64,000 bases of DNA from JBHJGP01 sp050331695 (GTDB lineage Bacteria; Pseudomonadota; Alphaproteobacteria; Geminicoccales; Geminicoccaceae). The stretch's first letter is position 1. Every line of letters starts with the position of its first letter. A program made the translations under genes and the position numbers. Where the stretch lies: the NCBI GenBank assembly GCA_050331695.1, contig JBHJGP010000019.1, positions 35,682 to 99,681 on the forward strand, in the 5' to 3' direction. The notes beneath the pieces are model-generated. The model saw only the letters and a program-made list of their open reading frames with translations, did not search any database and was not told the DNA's origin. Positions 42,027-53,931 of this stretch are shown one piece after another.

Positions 42027-42422
42027 GTGGACCGTCCCCATCGCCTGGCTGCGGCCCTGGCGGCTGGTCTTGTTTTGTTGACCGGGCTCATTACCGGTCT
42101 CCTGCTGACCCAGGCCGATCTCCCCGACGAGGAACGGGGGCGGGTCTTCATCATTCTCCCCCCAGGCACCGAGCCGGTGCCGCTGGTCGCACGCGCCGGC
42201 GGCGGGGTCATCCGCTCCAGTTGGTTGCCCAATGGCTGGCTGGCCTACAGCGAGGAAACCGGGTTCGCCCGCCGGCTCCGCCTGGCCGGCGCCTGGTGGG
42301 TCCTGCCTTCGGAGGCCTTCGAGCCGGCTCTCACCGGCGGCTGCGGGTTCACCACCTTCACCTGGCGGCTCGCCAGTCTGACCCGTGAGCAGACCCTCAA
42401 GTCGCTGGGCCGGCTGGATTAA
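42027..42422 (+). CDS. Small membrane-anchored protein of unknown function
   Basis: A 131-residue protein with one N-terminal hydrophobic helix (about 7-29, LAAALAAGLVLLTGLITGLL) and a 100-residue extracytoplasmic domain with aromatic and Gly-rich segments (RVFIILPPGTEPVPLVARAG and GCGFTTFTWR). A GTG start follows the MFS stop by 3 bp. No family was recognised. A role alongside the transporter is only suggested by position. Confidence 0.65.
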   Translation: MDRPHRLAAALAAGLVLLTGLITGLLLTQADLPDEERGRVFIILPPGTEPVPLVARAGGGVIRSSWLPNGWLAYSEETGFARRLRLAGAWWVLPSEAFEPALTGGCGFTTFTWRLASLTREQTLKSLGRLD

Positions 42423-42548
42423 TTATCCCCAAAGGCGCACCCGGTGTCGGCTTCGCTTTCACCTCGCCTCTGGACAGCGCCGTCAAACCTGACGACACTT
42501 TCGGTTGATCAAGAGACGAAAACAGTCAGTCCGCGGGGAGACGGGATC

Positions 42549-42710
42549 ATGCTGTTCGGGCTATTGCTCCTGGGCATCATTATCGGGGCCGTAGGGACCT
42601 GGTACTTTCTGCATCAATGGCATCAGCGCGAGGTCGACGACTGGTGCGAAGCCTGCGAGCAGCGTCTCGGCGATGTTCGTCGCCAGGCCGAGGGCGGAAA
42701 CCGGTCATGA
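42549..42710 (+). CDS. Short membrane protein, paralogue of the next gene's N-terminus
   Basis: A 53-residue protein: one membrane helix (about 2-20, LFGLLLLGIIIGAVGTWYFL), then the basic-aromatic patch HQWHQREVDDWCEACEQRLG and a short helix. ATG 42549 has GGGGAG about 10 bp upstream. The next gene starts within its stop (ATGA overlap at 42707). The pattern of helix, then W-H, then a Cys followed by QRxxxxRR, is repeated in that gene, so the pair arose by duplication. The function is unknown. Confidence 0.7.
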   Translation: MLFGLLLLGIIIGAVGTWYFLHQWHQREVDDWCEACEQRLGDVRRQAEGGNRS

Positions 42711-43318
42711 ACACGATTTTTTTTCTGATCGGCATCGCCACGGGTAGTTTTCTCGCCTGGTGGTGGTTTCAACGTTGGCACAAGCAACAACAAGACGCAT
42801 TCCAGCAGGACTGTGACCAGCGGGTAGAGACGCTCAGACGCGAACTGGGCGTCGCCGGTGCCCACGGTGGGCCGCTTGTGGCAGCACCCGAGATCACGCC
42901 CTCGCAAGAGCCGGCGCCCACGCCCGCGCCAACACCCAATCCGGAGCTGGGCCTGGTGGGAACGGTTCCCAATAGCTCGCCGGGCCTCGCCGAGAGCAGC
43001 GCCCCCCGGGACTACGAAGCCACTTTGCCCCCGACGGATGCTGACGCCGATGATGACGAAGCGCCGGTCGATGAGGCGCCGGCGCAGTCGGCCCCCATCC
43101 CGCCAAGCGCCAACGGATCAGCGACCACCGAGACGGCGGCGGAGGTTTCGTCCGAACCGGATGATCTCAAAAAGATCAAAGGGATCGGTCCGGTGCTGGA
43201 GAAAAAACTCCACAACCTGGGCATCACCACCTTCGCCCAGATCGCCGCCTTCGATGCGACTGAAATCGCCCGGATCGACGAGGTGCTGGATTTCATGGGC
43301 CGTTTCGAGCGCGAATAA
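42707..43318 (+). CDS. Membrane-anchored protein with C-terminal helix-hairpin-helix domain
   Basis: A 203-residue protein. It has one membrane helix (about 3-22, IFFLIGIATGSFLAWWWFQR), a charged helix like that of the preceding small protein (WHKQQQDAFQQDCDQRVETL), a long Pro/Glu/Ala-rich spacer (about 45-150), and a C-terminal domain (about 155-203) with the helix-hairpin-helix pattern DLKKIKGIGPVLEKKLHNLG. The HhH motif commonly binds DNA or protein. The C-terminal domain resembles the one appended to some alphaproteobacterial ribosomal or NADH-dehydrogenase-linked proteins, from memory. A membrane-tethered nucleic acid or protein contact is inferred. Confidence 0.75.
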   Translation: MNTIFFLIGIATGSFLAWWWFQRWHKQQQDAFQQDCDQRVETLRRELGVAGAHGGPLVAAPEITPSQEPAPTPAPTPNPELGLVGTVPNSSPGLAESSAPRDYEATLPPTDADADDDEAPVDEAPAQSAPIPPSANGSATTETAAEVSSEPDDLKKIKGIGPVLEKKLHNLGITTFAQIAAFDATEIARIDEVLDFMGRFERE

Positions 43319-43403
43319 TGGGTCGAGCAGGCGAAGGAGCTGACCGGCGCGTAAGGTTCCGCTCCCCCGAGCGCCCTAGATCAGGTGCAAACCGTTGGCC
43401 CCG

Positions 43404-44558
43404 TCACCAATCGTCCGTTGGAAACCGGTGGATGGCGACTTCCTGGTGGACCTCGACGCTCAGCATCAGCCCGCAGCCAAACATGACGGTGAGCATGGCC
43501 GTGCCGCCATAGGAGACGAGCGGTAGAGGCACGCCCACCACCGGAATGAGCCCTGTGACCATCGCGACATTGATCGCGACATAGAGAAAAAAGGTGATGC
43601 TGACGCCGGCCGTCAAAAGCCGTGCGAATTGAGACCGCGCTCTCGCGGCGAATAGCAGGCCCAGAAGAAAAACCGCCATGTAGAGCGAAATCAGACTAAG
43701 GCCGCCGACCAGGCCCGCTTCCTCGGCGAGCATGGTGAACACGAAATCGGTCTGTTTTTCGGGCAGAAAGCTCAATTGGGATTGGGTCCCGCCGAGAAAG
43801 CCCTTGCCCCAAACGCCGCCGGACCCGAGTGCGATCTTCGACTGGATGATGTGATAGCCCGCGCCCAGCGGGTCCCGCTCCGGGTTCAGGAAGGTGAGCA
43901 CGCGCTGGCGTTGGTAGTCGTGAAGCTGCTGCCAGATGATCGGCAGGGCGGCGGCCGCGGCACCGATGACGGCCGCGAATTTCCACCAGCGGACACCGGC
44001 CAGAAAGAAGATGGCACCGGCGCCGGCGAGCAGCATGATCGCCGTGCCCAGGTCGGGTTGCTTCAGGACCAAGGCCGCCGGCACCAGGGTCAACAGGAGC
44101 GGCACGGTCAAAAACAGCGGGCGCTTCACCTCCTCGAGATAGGCGCTGTGAAAAAAACGCGCGAGCGCCAGCACGAGCGCGATCTTCATCACTTCCGACG
44201 GCTGAACCTGAATGATACCGAGGTCGATCCACCGCTGGGCACCTTTGTTGAGGCTGCCCACCAACTCGACGGCGCCCAGGGCCAGGAACGCCAGGCCGTA
44301 GATCCAATAGGCGAAACGAAACCAGATCCGGATGTCGATCAGCGCGACAATGATCATGACGCCCAGTCCGAGCGCAAATCTCACCGCGTGACGCCAGGCC
44401 CAGGGGCTGTGCTCGCCGCCTGCGGCCGAGTAGAGCATGCCGTAGCCGACCAGGCCGATGATCAACAAAAGGAGAATGAAGCCTGTGTGCAGGCGCCAGA
44501 TCTTATCGGTGAGCTTGAGCTGGGGCGCCCGAACGATCCCGCTAACGCTGGCCATCAC
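43404..44558 (-). CDS. mrdB: Rod shape-determining protein RodA (SEDS glycosyltransferase)
   Basis: A 384-residue SEDS-family membrane protein with about ten helices and the conserved C-terminal segments GFLGGTQSQLSFLPEKQTDF and FVFTMLAEEAGLVGG. RodA polymerises peptidoglycan glycan strands from lipid II in the elongasome, paired with PBP2, whose gene overlaps it by 4 bp. ATG 44558 and ATG 44555 are both possible. This is the last gene of the mreB-mreC-mreD-mrdA-mrdB set. Confidence 0.95.
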   Translation of the reverse strand: MMASVSGIVRAPQLKLTDKIWRLHTGFILLLLIIGLVGYGMLYSAAGGEHSPWAWRHAVRFALGLGVMIIVALIDIRIWFRFAYWIYGLAFLALGAVELVGSLNKGAQRWIDLGIIQVQPSEVMKIALVLALARFFHSAYLEEVKRPLFLTVPLLLTLVPAALVLKQPDLGTAIMLLAGAGAIFFLAGVRWWKFAAVIGAAAAALPIIWQQLHDYQRQRVLTFLNPERDPLGAGYHIIQSKIALGSGGVWGKGFLGGTQSQLSFLPEKQTDFVFTMLAEEAGLVGGLSLISLYMAVFLLGLLFAARARSQFARLLTAGVSITFFLYVAINVAMVTGLIPVVGVPLPLVSYGGTAMLTVMFGCGLMLSVEVHQEVAIHRFPTDDW

Positions 44559-46420
44559 CCCGGACCTTCGCCTGGCGCCTGGGCCACTGGGCCCAGGCGG
44601 CCGCTGGCAGGATCGAGTTCCAGCACCCGGTCCATGATGTCGCGGGCGATCGGTGCCGCCGCCTTGCTTCCGCTGTGACCGTGTTCGACGACGACGGCGA
44701 CGGCGTAACGGGGTCGGTCGAAGGGGGCGAAGGCGACGAACAGTGCGTGATGACGCTCCTCCCAGGGCCGGTCTTTACGTTTGTGCGCGCCGGACGCACG
44801 ATCCGCGCTAGAGATGCGCCGAACCTGAGATGTGCCGGTCTTGCCGGCCATCTGCACGCCGTCACTGAGAAGTTTATGCGCCCGCGCGGTGCCTCTACCG
44901 CCGTTAACGACCTCGAACATGCCCTCCTTGATAAGGGCGAGGCTGTCCTCGGAAACCCCGACAGGTGGCGGCGGAGCGTTCTCCTCGGTCCTTTGCACCA
45001 GGTGGGGAGTGATGGCGAACCCGCCATTGGCGATGCGCGCTGTCATCACCGCCAACTGCAGCGGTGTCGAAAGAAGAAAGCCCTGGCCGATACCGATGTT
45101 GAGGGTTTCGCCCCGGTGCCAGCGCTCGCCCAGCTGCTCGCGCTTCCATGCCTGGGTCGGCACCAGTCCCCCGCGTTCACCCGGTAGATCGAGACCGAGG
45201 CTTTGGCCCAAGCCGAAACGCTTGGCCATGGCGGCGATCTGATCGACACCGACCTGATCGGCGACCTGATAGAAGAAGACGTCGCAGGATTGGGCCAGCG
45301 CCTGGACCACCGCGATGCGCCGGTGTCCTTTTTCTTTCCAGCAGTGAAAGGGCCAGCTGCCGATGCGCATGACGCCGGTGCAGTCGAACTCGGTCTTTGG
45401 ATCGATGACGCCCGCTTCCAGTCCCGCCAGGGCGGTGATCATCTTGAAGGTCGAACCGGGCGGATACTGGCCCCTGATCGCCTTGTTGACCAACGGTGCT
45501 CTCGGATCGGTGCGCCAGGCGTTCCAAAGGCTTCGCGGCAACCCGCTGGAGAAGGCTTCCGGCTGGAAACTCGGCACCGAGGTCAGTGCCAGGACCGCGC
45601 CCGTGTCCACGTCCATCACCACGGCGGTGGCGCTCAGCTCGGTCGACAACCGCCGGTGACAGAAGGACTGCAGTTCGAGGTCGACGGTCAGTGCGAGGTC
45701 CGCCCCCGGCTCGCCCTCCTCGCGGTCAATCTCACGGATCTCCCGGCCAAGGGCGTTGACCTCCAGCTGAAACGAGCCGGCGCCGCCCCTAAGCTCACCA
45801 TCGTAACTCTTCTCGATCCCGCTCTTGCCGATGCGCAGGTCGGCCATGCGCATCAGCGGATCATCGTCAGCCGCCCTTTCCTCCTCACTGACCGGTCCGA
45901 CATACCCCACCAGGTGAGCCAACATTTCGCCGTAGGGGTAGTGACGCAAAAGACCCGAATCGAGGACCACGCCCGGCAGATCAGGCGCATGGACAGCCAC
46001 CCTCGCCACCTCTTCCCAGCTCAGATTTTCGCGCACCAGGACGGGCACGAAGCCGTGGCGCACCCGGGCCTGGGCCAGGATCTCGGCCCGTCTTTCCTCA
46101 TCGACGATGATCAACTCAGCCAGACGGTCCAAAATGGCGTCCAGCGGCTTGGCGTGCTCGCGGATCACGTGGATCCGGTAGGTGGAGCGATTATGGGCGA
46201 TCGGCGTGCCCCGGCGGTCGAGAATGCGGCCGCGCGCCGGCATCAACAAACGGTGGTTGACCCGGTTTTCCTCGGCCAGGAGGGCATAGCGTTCCGCGTC
46301 CGTCACCTGCAGGTAGTGCAGCCTCGAAGCAAGCAGGCCGAACACACCAAGTTGGGCGCCGCCCAAGATCAAGGCGCGCCGGTTGAAGACCTTCTTGCGA
46401 TCGGCCTCAGGGTTCTGCAT
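44555..46420 (-). CDS. mrdA: Penicillin-binding protein 2 (elongasome transpeptidase)
   Basis: A 621-residue membrane-anchored transpeptidase. One N-terminal helix (about 12-35) is followed by a pedestal domain and the penicillin-binding domain: active-site STFK (in PGSTFKMITALAGL), SCD in AQSCDVFFYQVA, and KTGTSQV. The MPARGRILDRRGTPIAHN segment is typical of PBP2. It cross-links peptidoglycan during cell elongation with RodA. Length is normal. The start overlaps the mreD end by 14 bp, and its stop overlaps mrdB. Confidence 0.95.
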   Translation of the reverse strand: MQNPEADRKKVFNRRALILGGAQLGVFGLLASRLHYLQVTDAERYALLAEENRVNHRLLMPARGRILDRRGTPIAHNRSTYRIHVIREHAKPLDAILDRLAELIIVDEERRAEILAQARVRHGFVPVLVRENLSWEEVARVAVHAPDLPGVVLDSGLLRHYPYGEMLAHLVGYVGPVSEEERAADDDPLMRMADLRIGKSGIEKSYDGELRGGAGSFQLEVNALGREIREIDREEGEPGADLALTVDLELQSFCHRRLSTELSATAVVMDVDTGAVLALTSVPSFQPEAFSSGLPRSLWNAWRTDPRAPLVNKAIRGQYPPGSTFKMITALAGLEAGVIDPKTEFDCTGVMRIGSWPFHCWKEKGHRRIAVVQALAQSCDVFFYQVADQVGVDQIAAMAKRFGLGQSLGLDLPGERGGLVPTQAWKREQLGERWHRGETLNIGIGQGFLLSTPLQLAVMTARIANGGFAITPHLVQRTEENAPPPPVGVSEDSLALIKEGMFEVVNGGRGTARAHKLLSDGVQMAGKTGTSQVRRISSADRASGAHKRKDRPWEERHHALFVAFAPFDRPRYAVAVVVEHGHSGSKAAAPIARDIMDRVLELDPASGRLGPVAQAPGEGPG

Positions 46421-46928
46421 CGGAACCGGCGGCGATGGCTGAGTGCAGATAGGAGAGCAACCAGGCGACGAACGGGTAGGCGGCGACGGTGAGGCCGGCA
46501 GCGAACACCACCGGCATCGGATCGATCAGATGGCCGAACCAAAGCATCGCGGTCACCGCCCGCAAGAACTCGATCGCCGACACCAGCACGGCAAAACTCG
46601 CCCAGATGACCAGGAAGGGCTTTGCATGAAAGTAACGGTGGCGCGCGATCACGAGCTCGCGCCCCAGAACCAGGGCGAGAGCCGTGAAGCCGAGCGGCAA
46701 ACCCGCGAGCGCATCGTTCAAAAGACCAATCAGGAAGGTCGCCCAGACCGGGATCAGGTCCGCCGCATAGATCGACCAGAAGAACAGGACGGCGATGGTG
46801 AGCCAGGGAAAAAGCGTGCCGCCGTCCGTTTCGGCTACCGGCAATCGGTCGACCAACACAGCGATCAGGGCGGAGAGAAAGGGCAGGACCTGACGAAGGG
46901 CGGCCTCGGCCACTGATAGACCGGACAT
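46407..46928 (-). CDS. mreD: Rod shape-determining protein MreD
   Basis: A 173-residue integral membrane protein with about five hydrophobic helices and the conserved LIGLLNDALAGLPLGFTALA segment of MreD. It bridges MreC to other elongasome parts. It starts 2 bp after the mreC stop and overlaps mrdA by 14 bp. The assignment leans on length, topology and gene order. Confidence 0.9.
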   Translation of the reverse strand: MSGLSVAEAALRQVLPFLSALIAVLVDRLPVAETDGGTLFPWLTIAVLFFWSIYAADLIPVWATFLIGLLNDALAGLPLGFTALALVLGRELVIARHRYFHAKPFLVIWASFAVLVSAIEFLRAVTAMLWFGHLIDPMPVVFAAGLTVAAYPFVAWLLSYLHSAIAAGSDAEP

Positions 46929-46930
46929 GG

Positions 46931-47893
46931 TCAGCGCGAGAGAGCCGGCTGCGCCGGCCCAGCGGAAATCGGCCCGACCTCCAAAGCCTGTTCGATTTCG
47001 GCCCTCAAGCTCGGCGGTAGGGGATCCAGATCATCCGAGCCGGCCACGGGCAGCGGCAAAGCCGGCAGACGCAGGAGCTGCACGTAATCCAACCGGGGCC
47101 AATCGACGACCGGCAACACCGCCATCCTGCCGCCTTCGACCTCGCTCACATGACCGACCAGCATGCCGACGGGCAGAACGCCACCAAGCCCCGAGGTGAC
47201 GATCCGATCGCCCACGGCGACCCGGGGATTGAGGGGAAGGAACGCCAGATCCAGAACCTTGCCATTCTCTCCCGACACGATACCGACATCGCGCGACGAG
47301 GCGACCATGACCGGAACCCGGGAATTAAGATCGGTCAGAAGCAACAGTCTCGAACTCCGGCGGCCCACCTCGATCACCCGCCCGACCAGTCCCTGGTCGT
47401 TGACCGCAGCCATCCCCGCCAGCACCCCGTGATCGCTGCCAGCATCCAGGAGCCGGGTGTGAACGAAGGGGCTGTCTGTGTCGCCGATGACCCGGGCCGT
47501 CGCGATCAGCGGCTGGGGCTGAACGGATGCAACCCGAAGCTGTTTTCTCAACGCCTCGTTCTGCACGCGCAACCGCGTCACCTCGGATTCCAGGCCGTTC
47601 AGTCGAGCATTCTGCTGGCGAAGCTTTCTGTTTTCTTCGATCAGAGCGAAATGCTCGCCCAGATCGCGCGCAACATCGCGGGCCGCACCCACCGGCTCGC
47701 TCATGACCCGCAGCACCGGCGCCAGCGCATCGCGCAGCCCGATCGACAATTGATCGACCGGGCCGACACCGAGCCTCGAGAGGATAAGCAACGCGATCGC
47801 GGCAAGAATGGCCGCGCCAAACGCGAACCGTTCGACGAGTTCACGTGACGGCAGGACCAGCCGGCTGGCGTGACGTCGTGACTGGGTACTCAA
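46931..47893 (-). CDS. mreC: Rod shape-determining protein MreC
   Basis: A 320-residue protein with one membrane helix (about 27-47), a coiled coil (about 78-118; LIEENRKLRQQNARL and VTRLRVQNEALRKQL) and two beta domains with conserved DSPFVHTRLLDAGSDHGVLA and GDRIVTSGLGGVLPVGMLVG. It forms a periplasmic scaffold that activates PBP2. It is transcribed after mreB with 89 bp between. Confidence 0.95.
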   Translation of the reverse strand: MSTQSRRHASRLVLPSRELVERFAFGAAILAAIALLILSRLGVGPVDQLSIGLRDALAPVLRVMSEPVGAARDVARDLGEHFALIEENRKLRQQNARLNGLESEVTRLRVQNEALRKQLRVASVQPQPLIATARVIGDTDSPFVHTRLLDAGSDHGVLAGMAAVNDQGLVGRVIEVGRRSSRLLLLTDLNSRVPVMVASSRDVGIVSGENGKVLDLAFLPLNPRVAVGDRIVTSGLGGVLPVGMLVGHVSEVEGGRMAVLPVVDWPRLDYVQLLRLPALPLPVAGSDDLDPLPPSLRAEIEQALEVGPISAGPAQPALSR

Positions 47894-47982
47894 GCGATCC
47901 CCGATGCTAACGGACGGACGGTGTCACCACACTTCAAGCGAACAAAGATTACGCGTTTCTTAAACCTTCTGGCGCCTTGGGC

Positions 47983-49038
<1,056 letters not shown>

Positions 49039-49093
49039 CTACGAACCGCGCGGGCAGGAAGTTTGCTCAAGCGTTCACCCACGCAGAGGTTGA

Positions 49094-49131
49094 ACGGCGG
49101 TCGCAGGTGCACCATACGCGACGACCGCCGT
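49094..49131 (-). terminator. Inverted repeat just past leuA, likely transcription stop
   Basis: Perfect 10-bp arms ACGGCGGTCG (49094-49103) and CGACCGCCGT (49122-49131) enclose an 18-base loop that itself contains the palindrome GGTGCACC. It begins 5 bp after the leuA stop. No T-run follows on the minus strand, so it may be an imperfect or Rho-assisted terminator. Confidence 0.5.
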
Positions 49132-49136
49132 CAAGG

Positions 49137-50696
49137 CTACGCTGACATAGCCACGGGCGCGGTCTTGTTCCGCTTGACCAAGAGTTTGTTGAGCGCGGCC
49201 ACATAAGCTCGGGCCGAGGCGACCATCGTATCGGTGTCGGCCGACTGGCCGGCGACCGTCTTGCCCGCTTCTTCCAGCCGCACGGTGACGATCGCCTGGG
49301 CGTCGGTCCCCTCGGTCACGGCGTTGATTTGAAACAAGGAGAGGCTGGTGTCGTGGGGCAGGATCGCCTTGATTGCCTGAAAGGTGGCGTCCACGGGACC
49401 GTCGCCGGTCGCCGTCGCCTGTTTGGTTTCGCCGTCCACCTCAAGCGCCATCACCGCCTGAGGCTTTATCTCCGAGCCGCAGCGCACTTCCAGACTGACG
49501 AAGCGAACGCGCTGATCCTGAGTGCCGATCTCGTCATCGACGAGCGCGATCAGATCTTCGTCGAAAATCTCTTTCTTGAGATCAGCCAGACGCTTGAAGC
49601 GGACAAAAGCCTCCTGAAGGGCGTTGTCACCCAACTGGTAACCCAGCGCCTCCAGCTTCTGCTTGAAGGCGTGGCGGCCGGAATGTTTGCCCATCACCAG
49701 GTTCGAGCGAACCAGACCGACGTCCTCGGGCAACATGATCTCGTAGGTGCCGGCGTGCTTCAGCATACCATCTTGATGAATGCCGGCCTCGTGGGCGAAA
49801 GCGTTGGCGCCGACGATCGCCTTGTTCGGCTGAACGGCAAAGCCGGTGCTGGCACTCACCTGGCGCGACAGCTTCATGATCTGGGTGGTATCGACACCGC
49901 TCTGGAACGGCAACAGGTCATTCCTGGTCTTAATCGCCATCACCAACTCTTCGAGCGCGGCATTGCCGGCCCGCTCACCGATCCCGTTGATTGTGCACTC
50001 GATCTGCCGCGCGCCGGCTTGGACCGCGCGCAGGCTATTGGCCACCGCCATGCCCAGATCATTGTGGCAATGCACCGAGAGGATCGCCTTGTCGATGTTG
50101 GGCACCCGATTTCGGATCAACGTGATCAGATCGGCGAACTCTTCCGGATAGGCATAGCCGACCGTATCGGGGATGTTGATCGTGGTCGCGCCCGCATCGA
50201 TCGCGCTTTCGATGCAGCGGCAGAGAAAGTCGTGCTCGGTGCGCGAGCCGTCCTCGCAACTCCACTCGACGTCGTCGGTGTAGTTGCGCGACCGGCTGAC
50301 GCTGTCGATGACCCGCTCATGAACCATGTCAGGTTCCATCTGCAGCTTGAACTTCATGTGCAGCGGGCTGGTCGAGATGAAGGTGTGGATGCGTTTTCGT
50401 TCCGCCGGCTCCAGGGCTTCGGCGGCCCGGTCGATATCAGCGGTGCTGGCCCGGGCCAGCGAGCAGACCACGCTGTTCTTGACCAAACCGGCGATCTTAT
50501 TGACCGCCTGAAAATCGCCGTCCGAGGCGATGGCGAAACCAGCCTCGATGATGTCGACCCTCATCTCGTCGAGCATCTCGGCAACGCGGCATTTTTCGCT
50601 GATGGTCATTGACGCGCCGGGCGACTGCTCGCCGTCGCGCAAGGTCGTGTCGAAGATGATCACCCGGTCCTGGGTGGCATTCTGGCTATCGGTCAT
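49137..50696 (-). CDS. leuA: 2-Isopropylmalate synthase
   Basis: A 519-residue enzyme that condenses acetyl-CoA with 2-ketoisovalerate, the first committed step of leucine synthesis. The HMGL-like TIM barrel shows [15 protein letters not shown] (15-29) and the metal-site [27 protein letters not shown] follows. The C-terminal LeuA dimer/regulatory domain (about 390-519) is present, so leucine feedback is expected. Length matches the long LeuA type. The leader region upstream (50697-50998) holds a candidate leucine-rich peptide and hairpin. Confidence 0.96.
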   Translation of the reverse strand: MTDSQNATQDRVIIFDTTLRDGEQSPGASMTISEKCRVAEMLDEMRVDIIEAGFAIASDGDFQAVNKIAGLVKNSVVCSLARASTADIDRAAEALEPAERKRIHTFISTSPLHMKFKLQMEPDMVHERVIDSVSRSRNYTDDVEWSCEDGSRTEHDFLCRCIESAIDAGATTINIPDTVGYAYPEEFADLITLIRNRVPNIDKAILSVHCHNDLGMAVANSLRAVQAGARQIECTINGIGERAGNAALEELVMAIKTRNDLLPFQSGVDTTQIMKLSRQVSASTGFAVQPNKAIVGANAFAHEAGIHQDGMLKHAGTYEIMLPEDVGLVRSNLVMGKHSGRHAFKQKLEALGYQLGDNALQEAFVRFKRLADLKKEIFDEDLIALVDDEIGTQDQRVRFVSLEVRCGSEIKPQAVMALEVDGETKQATATGDGPVDATFQAIKAILPHDTSLSLFQINAVTEGTDAQAIVTVRLEEAGKTVAGQSADTDTMVASARAYVAALNKLLVKRNKTAPVAMSA

Positions 50697-50749
50697 CGCT
50701 GGAGCGTCCTTTGCTCGTCATGGCGGTTGGATTCGACAAACGGCTTTTT

Positions 50750-50792
50750 CCCCTGAGACCGAGCCCCTTTCGGAACCCTTCGAACTCAGGGG
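50750..50792 (-). promoter_or_regulatory. Hairpin at the end of the leuA leader peptide
   Basis: Perfect 8-bp arms CCCCTGAG and CTCAGGGG span 43 bp, with the leader TGA in the 5' arm. The inner sequence offers a competing 5-bp stem (GCCCC with GGGGC), so two foldings exclude each other. No T-run follows in the leuA direction; translation control or a Rho-dependent step is more likely than a classic terminator. Confidence 0.5.
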
Positions 50793-50920
50793 CCAGTAAG
50801 TCGAAGTGCCGTTAGACCGAGCTTGCGGGTACGGCTAATCGGGGAAACCAACAACGTGTTTTTCCGGCCACCGACGGGGCCGGTCGAACCTCTAGTCACG
50901 TTTTCGGCGGAACCGACCAT
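50786..50920 (-). CDS. Candidate leucine-rich leader peptide of leuA
   Basis: A 44-codon frame from ATG 50920 to TGA 50786. The first 22 codons hold no leucine; the last 22 hold six (TTG, TTG, CTC, CTA, CTT, CTT), in the order KNTLLVSPISR then KLGLTALRLTGP. The codons are ones that tend to be rare in GC-rich genomes. The TGA lies inside the 5' arm of a hairpin (50750-50792). This is how leucine leader peptides work: ribosome stalling at Leu codons shifts downstream RNA folding. No strong ribosome binding site precedes the ATG, so the exact start is uncertain. Confidence 0.5.
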   Translation of the reverse strand: MVGSAENVTRGSTGPVGGRKNTLLVSPISRTRKLGLTALRLTGP

Positions 50921-50998
50921 GGGTGTTTCGCGATTTCCCGTTACCCAGGCTTATAAGAAGCGAGCTTAGGAGGATTGTAAAGATAGAAGACGAGCCGG

Positions 50999-52449
50999 CT
51001 ACAAGTCCAATCGTTCGCGCAATAGCTTGTTGACCATCGCCGGATTGGCTTTGCCCTGGGTCGCCTTCATCACCTGGCCCACGAACCAGCCCAAGACCTT
51101 CGGATTGACCCTGGCCTGTTCGACCTGACCGGGATTAGCTTCGATCAACTGATCGACGACGACGGCGATGGCATCCTCGTCAGTGACCTGACGAAGGCCC
51201 TTCTCTTCGACGATCGCGTCCGGATCCGCGCCGGTGTCGACCATGATCTGAAAAACATCCTTGGCCATGCGTCCGGAAAGCGTGCCGTCCGTCACCAGGT
51301 CGATCAGCTTGCCGAGAGAGGCCGCGCTAACCGGCGATTGTTCGAGGCTCAGGCCGCGCCGATTCAACTGACCGGAAAGTTCGGTGATGCACCAGTTGGC
51401 TGCCTGTTTGGGGTCCCGATCGCGAGCGACCGCCTCGAAGAAATCGGCCCCGGCCCTGTCGGCGACGAGAATGCCCGCTTCTTCGGCGCCGAGCCCGTAG
51501 CTTTCGACGAAGCGGCGTTTCTTTTCGTCCGGCAGTTCCGGCAGTTCAGCCTTGAGCCGCTCGATTAGGGCCTCGTCGAGCACCAGAGGCAAAAGATCGG
51601 GATCCGGAAAATAGCGATAGTCGTGGGCTTCCTCCTTGCCGCGCATGGAGCGGGTTTCGCTGCGATCGGAATCAAACAGGCGGGTTTCCTGCTGAACCGT
51701 GCCGCCGGCTTCCAGAAGCTCGACCTGGCGTCTTGCCTCATAGTCGATCGCCTTGGCGACGAAGCGCATGGAATTGACGTTCTTGATCTCGCAGCGCGTG
51801 CCGAATTCCGTGTGGCCGGCCGGTCGGACCGACACGTTGGCATCGCAGCGAAGCGAGCCCTCTTCCATGTTACCGTCGCAGGTTCCCAAGTAGCGCAGGA
51901 TCGAGCGCAACTTGCGCAAGAAAAGAACCGCCTCCTCGCTGGAGCGGATGTCCGGCTCTGAGACGATCTCCATCAGGGCCACGCCAGAGCGGTTGAGATC
52001 GATCAGCGTTTGGTCGCTCCGCTGATCGTGGATCGACTTGCCGGCGTCCTGCTCCAAATGCAGCCGGGTGATCCCGATCGTCCGGGTGTCGCCGTCGGGC
52101 AGATCGAGGATCAGAGCGCCCTTGCCGACGATGGGATGCTCATATTGGGAGATCTGATAGCCCTGGGGCAGGTCCGGATAAAAATAGTTCTTCCGCTCGA
52201 AGACGCTGGTTCGGTTGATCTCCGCCCTAAGCCCGAGACCGGTGCGCACGGCCTGCTCAACCGCGACCCGGTTGATCACCGGCAGCATGCCGGGCATGCC
52301 CGCGTCGATCGGCGAAACCTGGGCGTTGGGTTCGGCGCCGAAGGCCGTGGCGGCGCCAGAAAACAGTTTCGACTGGGAGACAACCTGGGCATGGACCTCG
52401 AGCCCGCAGACGATCTCCCAGGTCCCGGTGGCACCCTGGATGGTTTGAC

Positions 52450-52453
<4 letters not shown>
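50999..52453 (-). CDS. gatB: Asp/Glu-tRNA amidotransferase subunit B
   Basis: A 484-residue subunit that binds and activates misacylated tRNA in the GatCAB complex, which makes Gln-tRNA(Gln) and Asn-tRNA(Asn). It shows the N-terminal [13 protein letters not shown] and [16 protein letters not shown] segments, [10 protein letters not shown] and the C-terminal YqeY-like domain (about 330-484). Length is normal. The start overlaps the gatA stop by 4 bp, giving order gatC-gatA-gatB. Confidence 0.96.

Positions 52454-53927
<1,474 letters not shown>

Positions 53928-53931
<4 letters not shown>

Larger units (their letters stand above)
50697..50998 (-). promoter_or_regulatory. leuA leader region
   Basis: 302 bp between gatB and leuA with no protein gene of normal length. 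Read toward leuA, it holds an AT-rich start (TTTACA, then TTATAA), a 44-codon frame rich in leucine near its end, a hairpin that overlaps that frame's stop, and a GC-rich run to the leuA ATG. The leuA binding site AAAGGAC lies inside a small GAGC/GCTC stem. Together these suggest leucine-responsive attenuation, not yet shown for this organism. Confidence 0.5.

Noticed and set aside
45203..46492. 429-codon plus-strand frame
   Set aside because: Opposite mrdA, which has complete penicillin-binding motifs.
50750..50792. Hairpin as a Rho-independent terminator of gatB or the leader
   Set aside because: No T-run follows on either strand, and its place at the leader stop fits regulation better.
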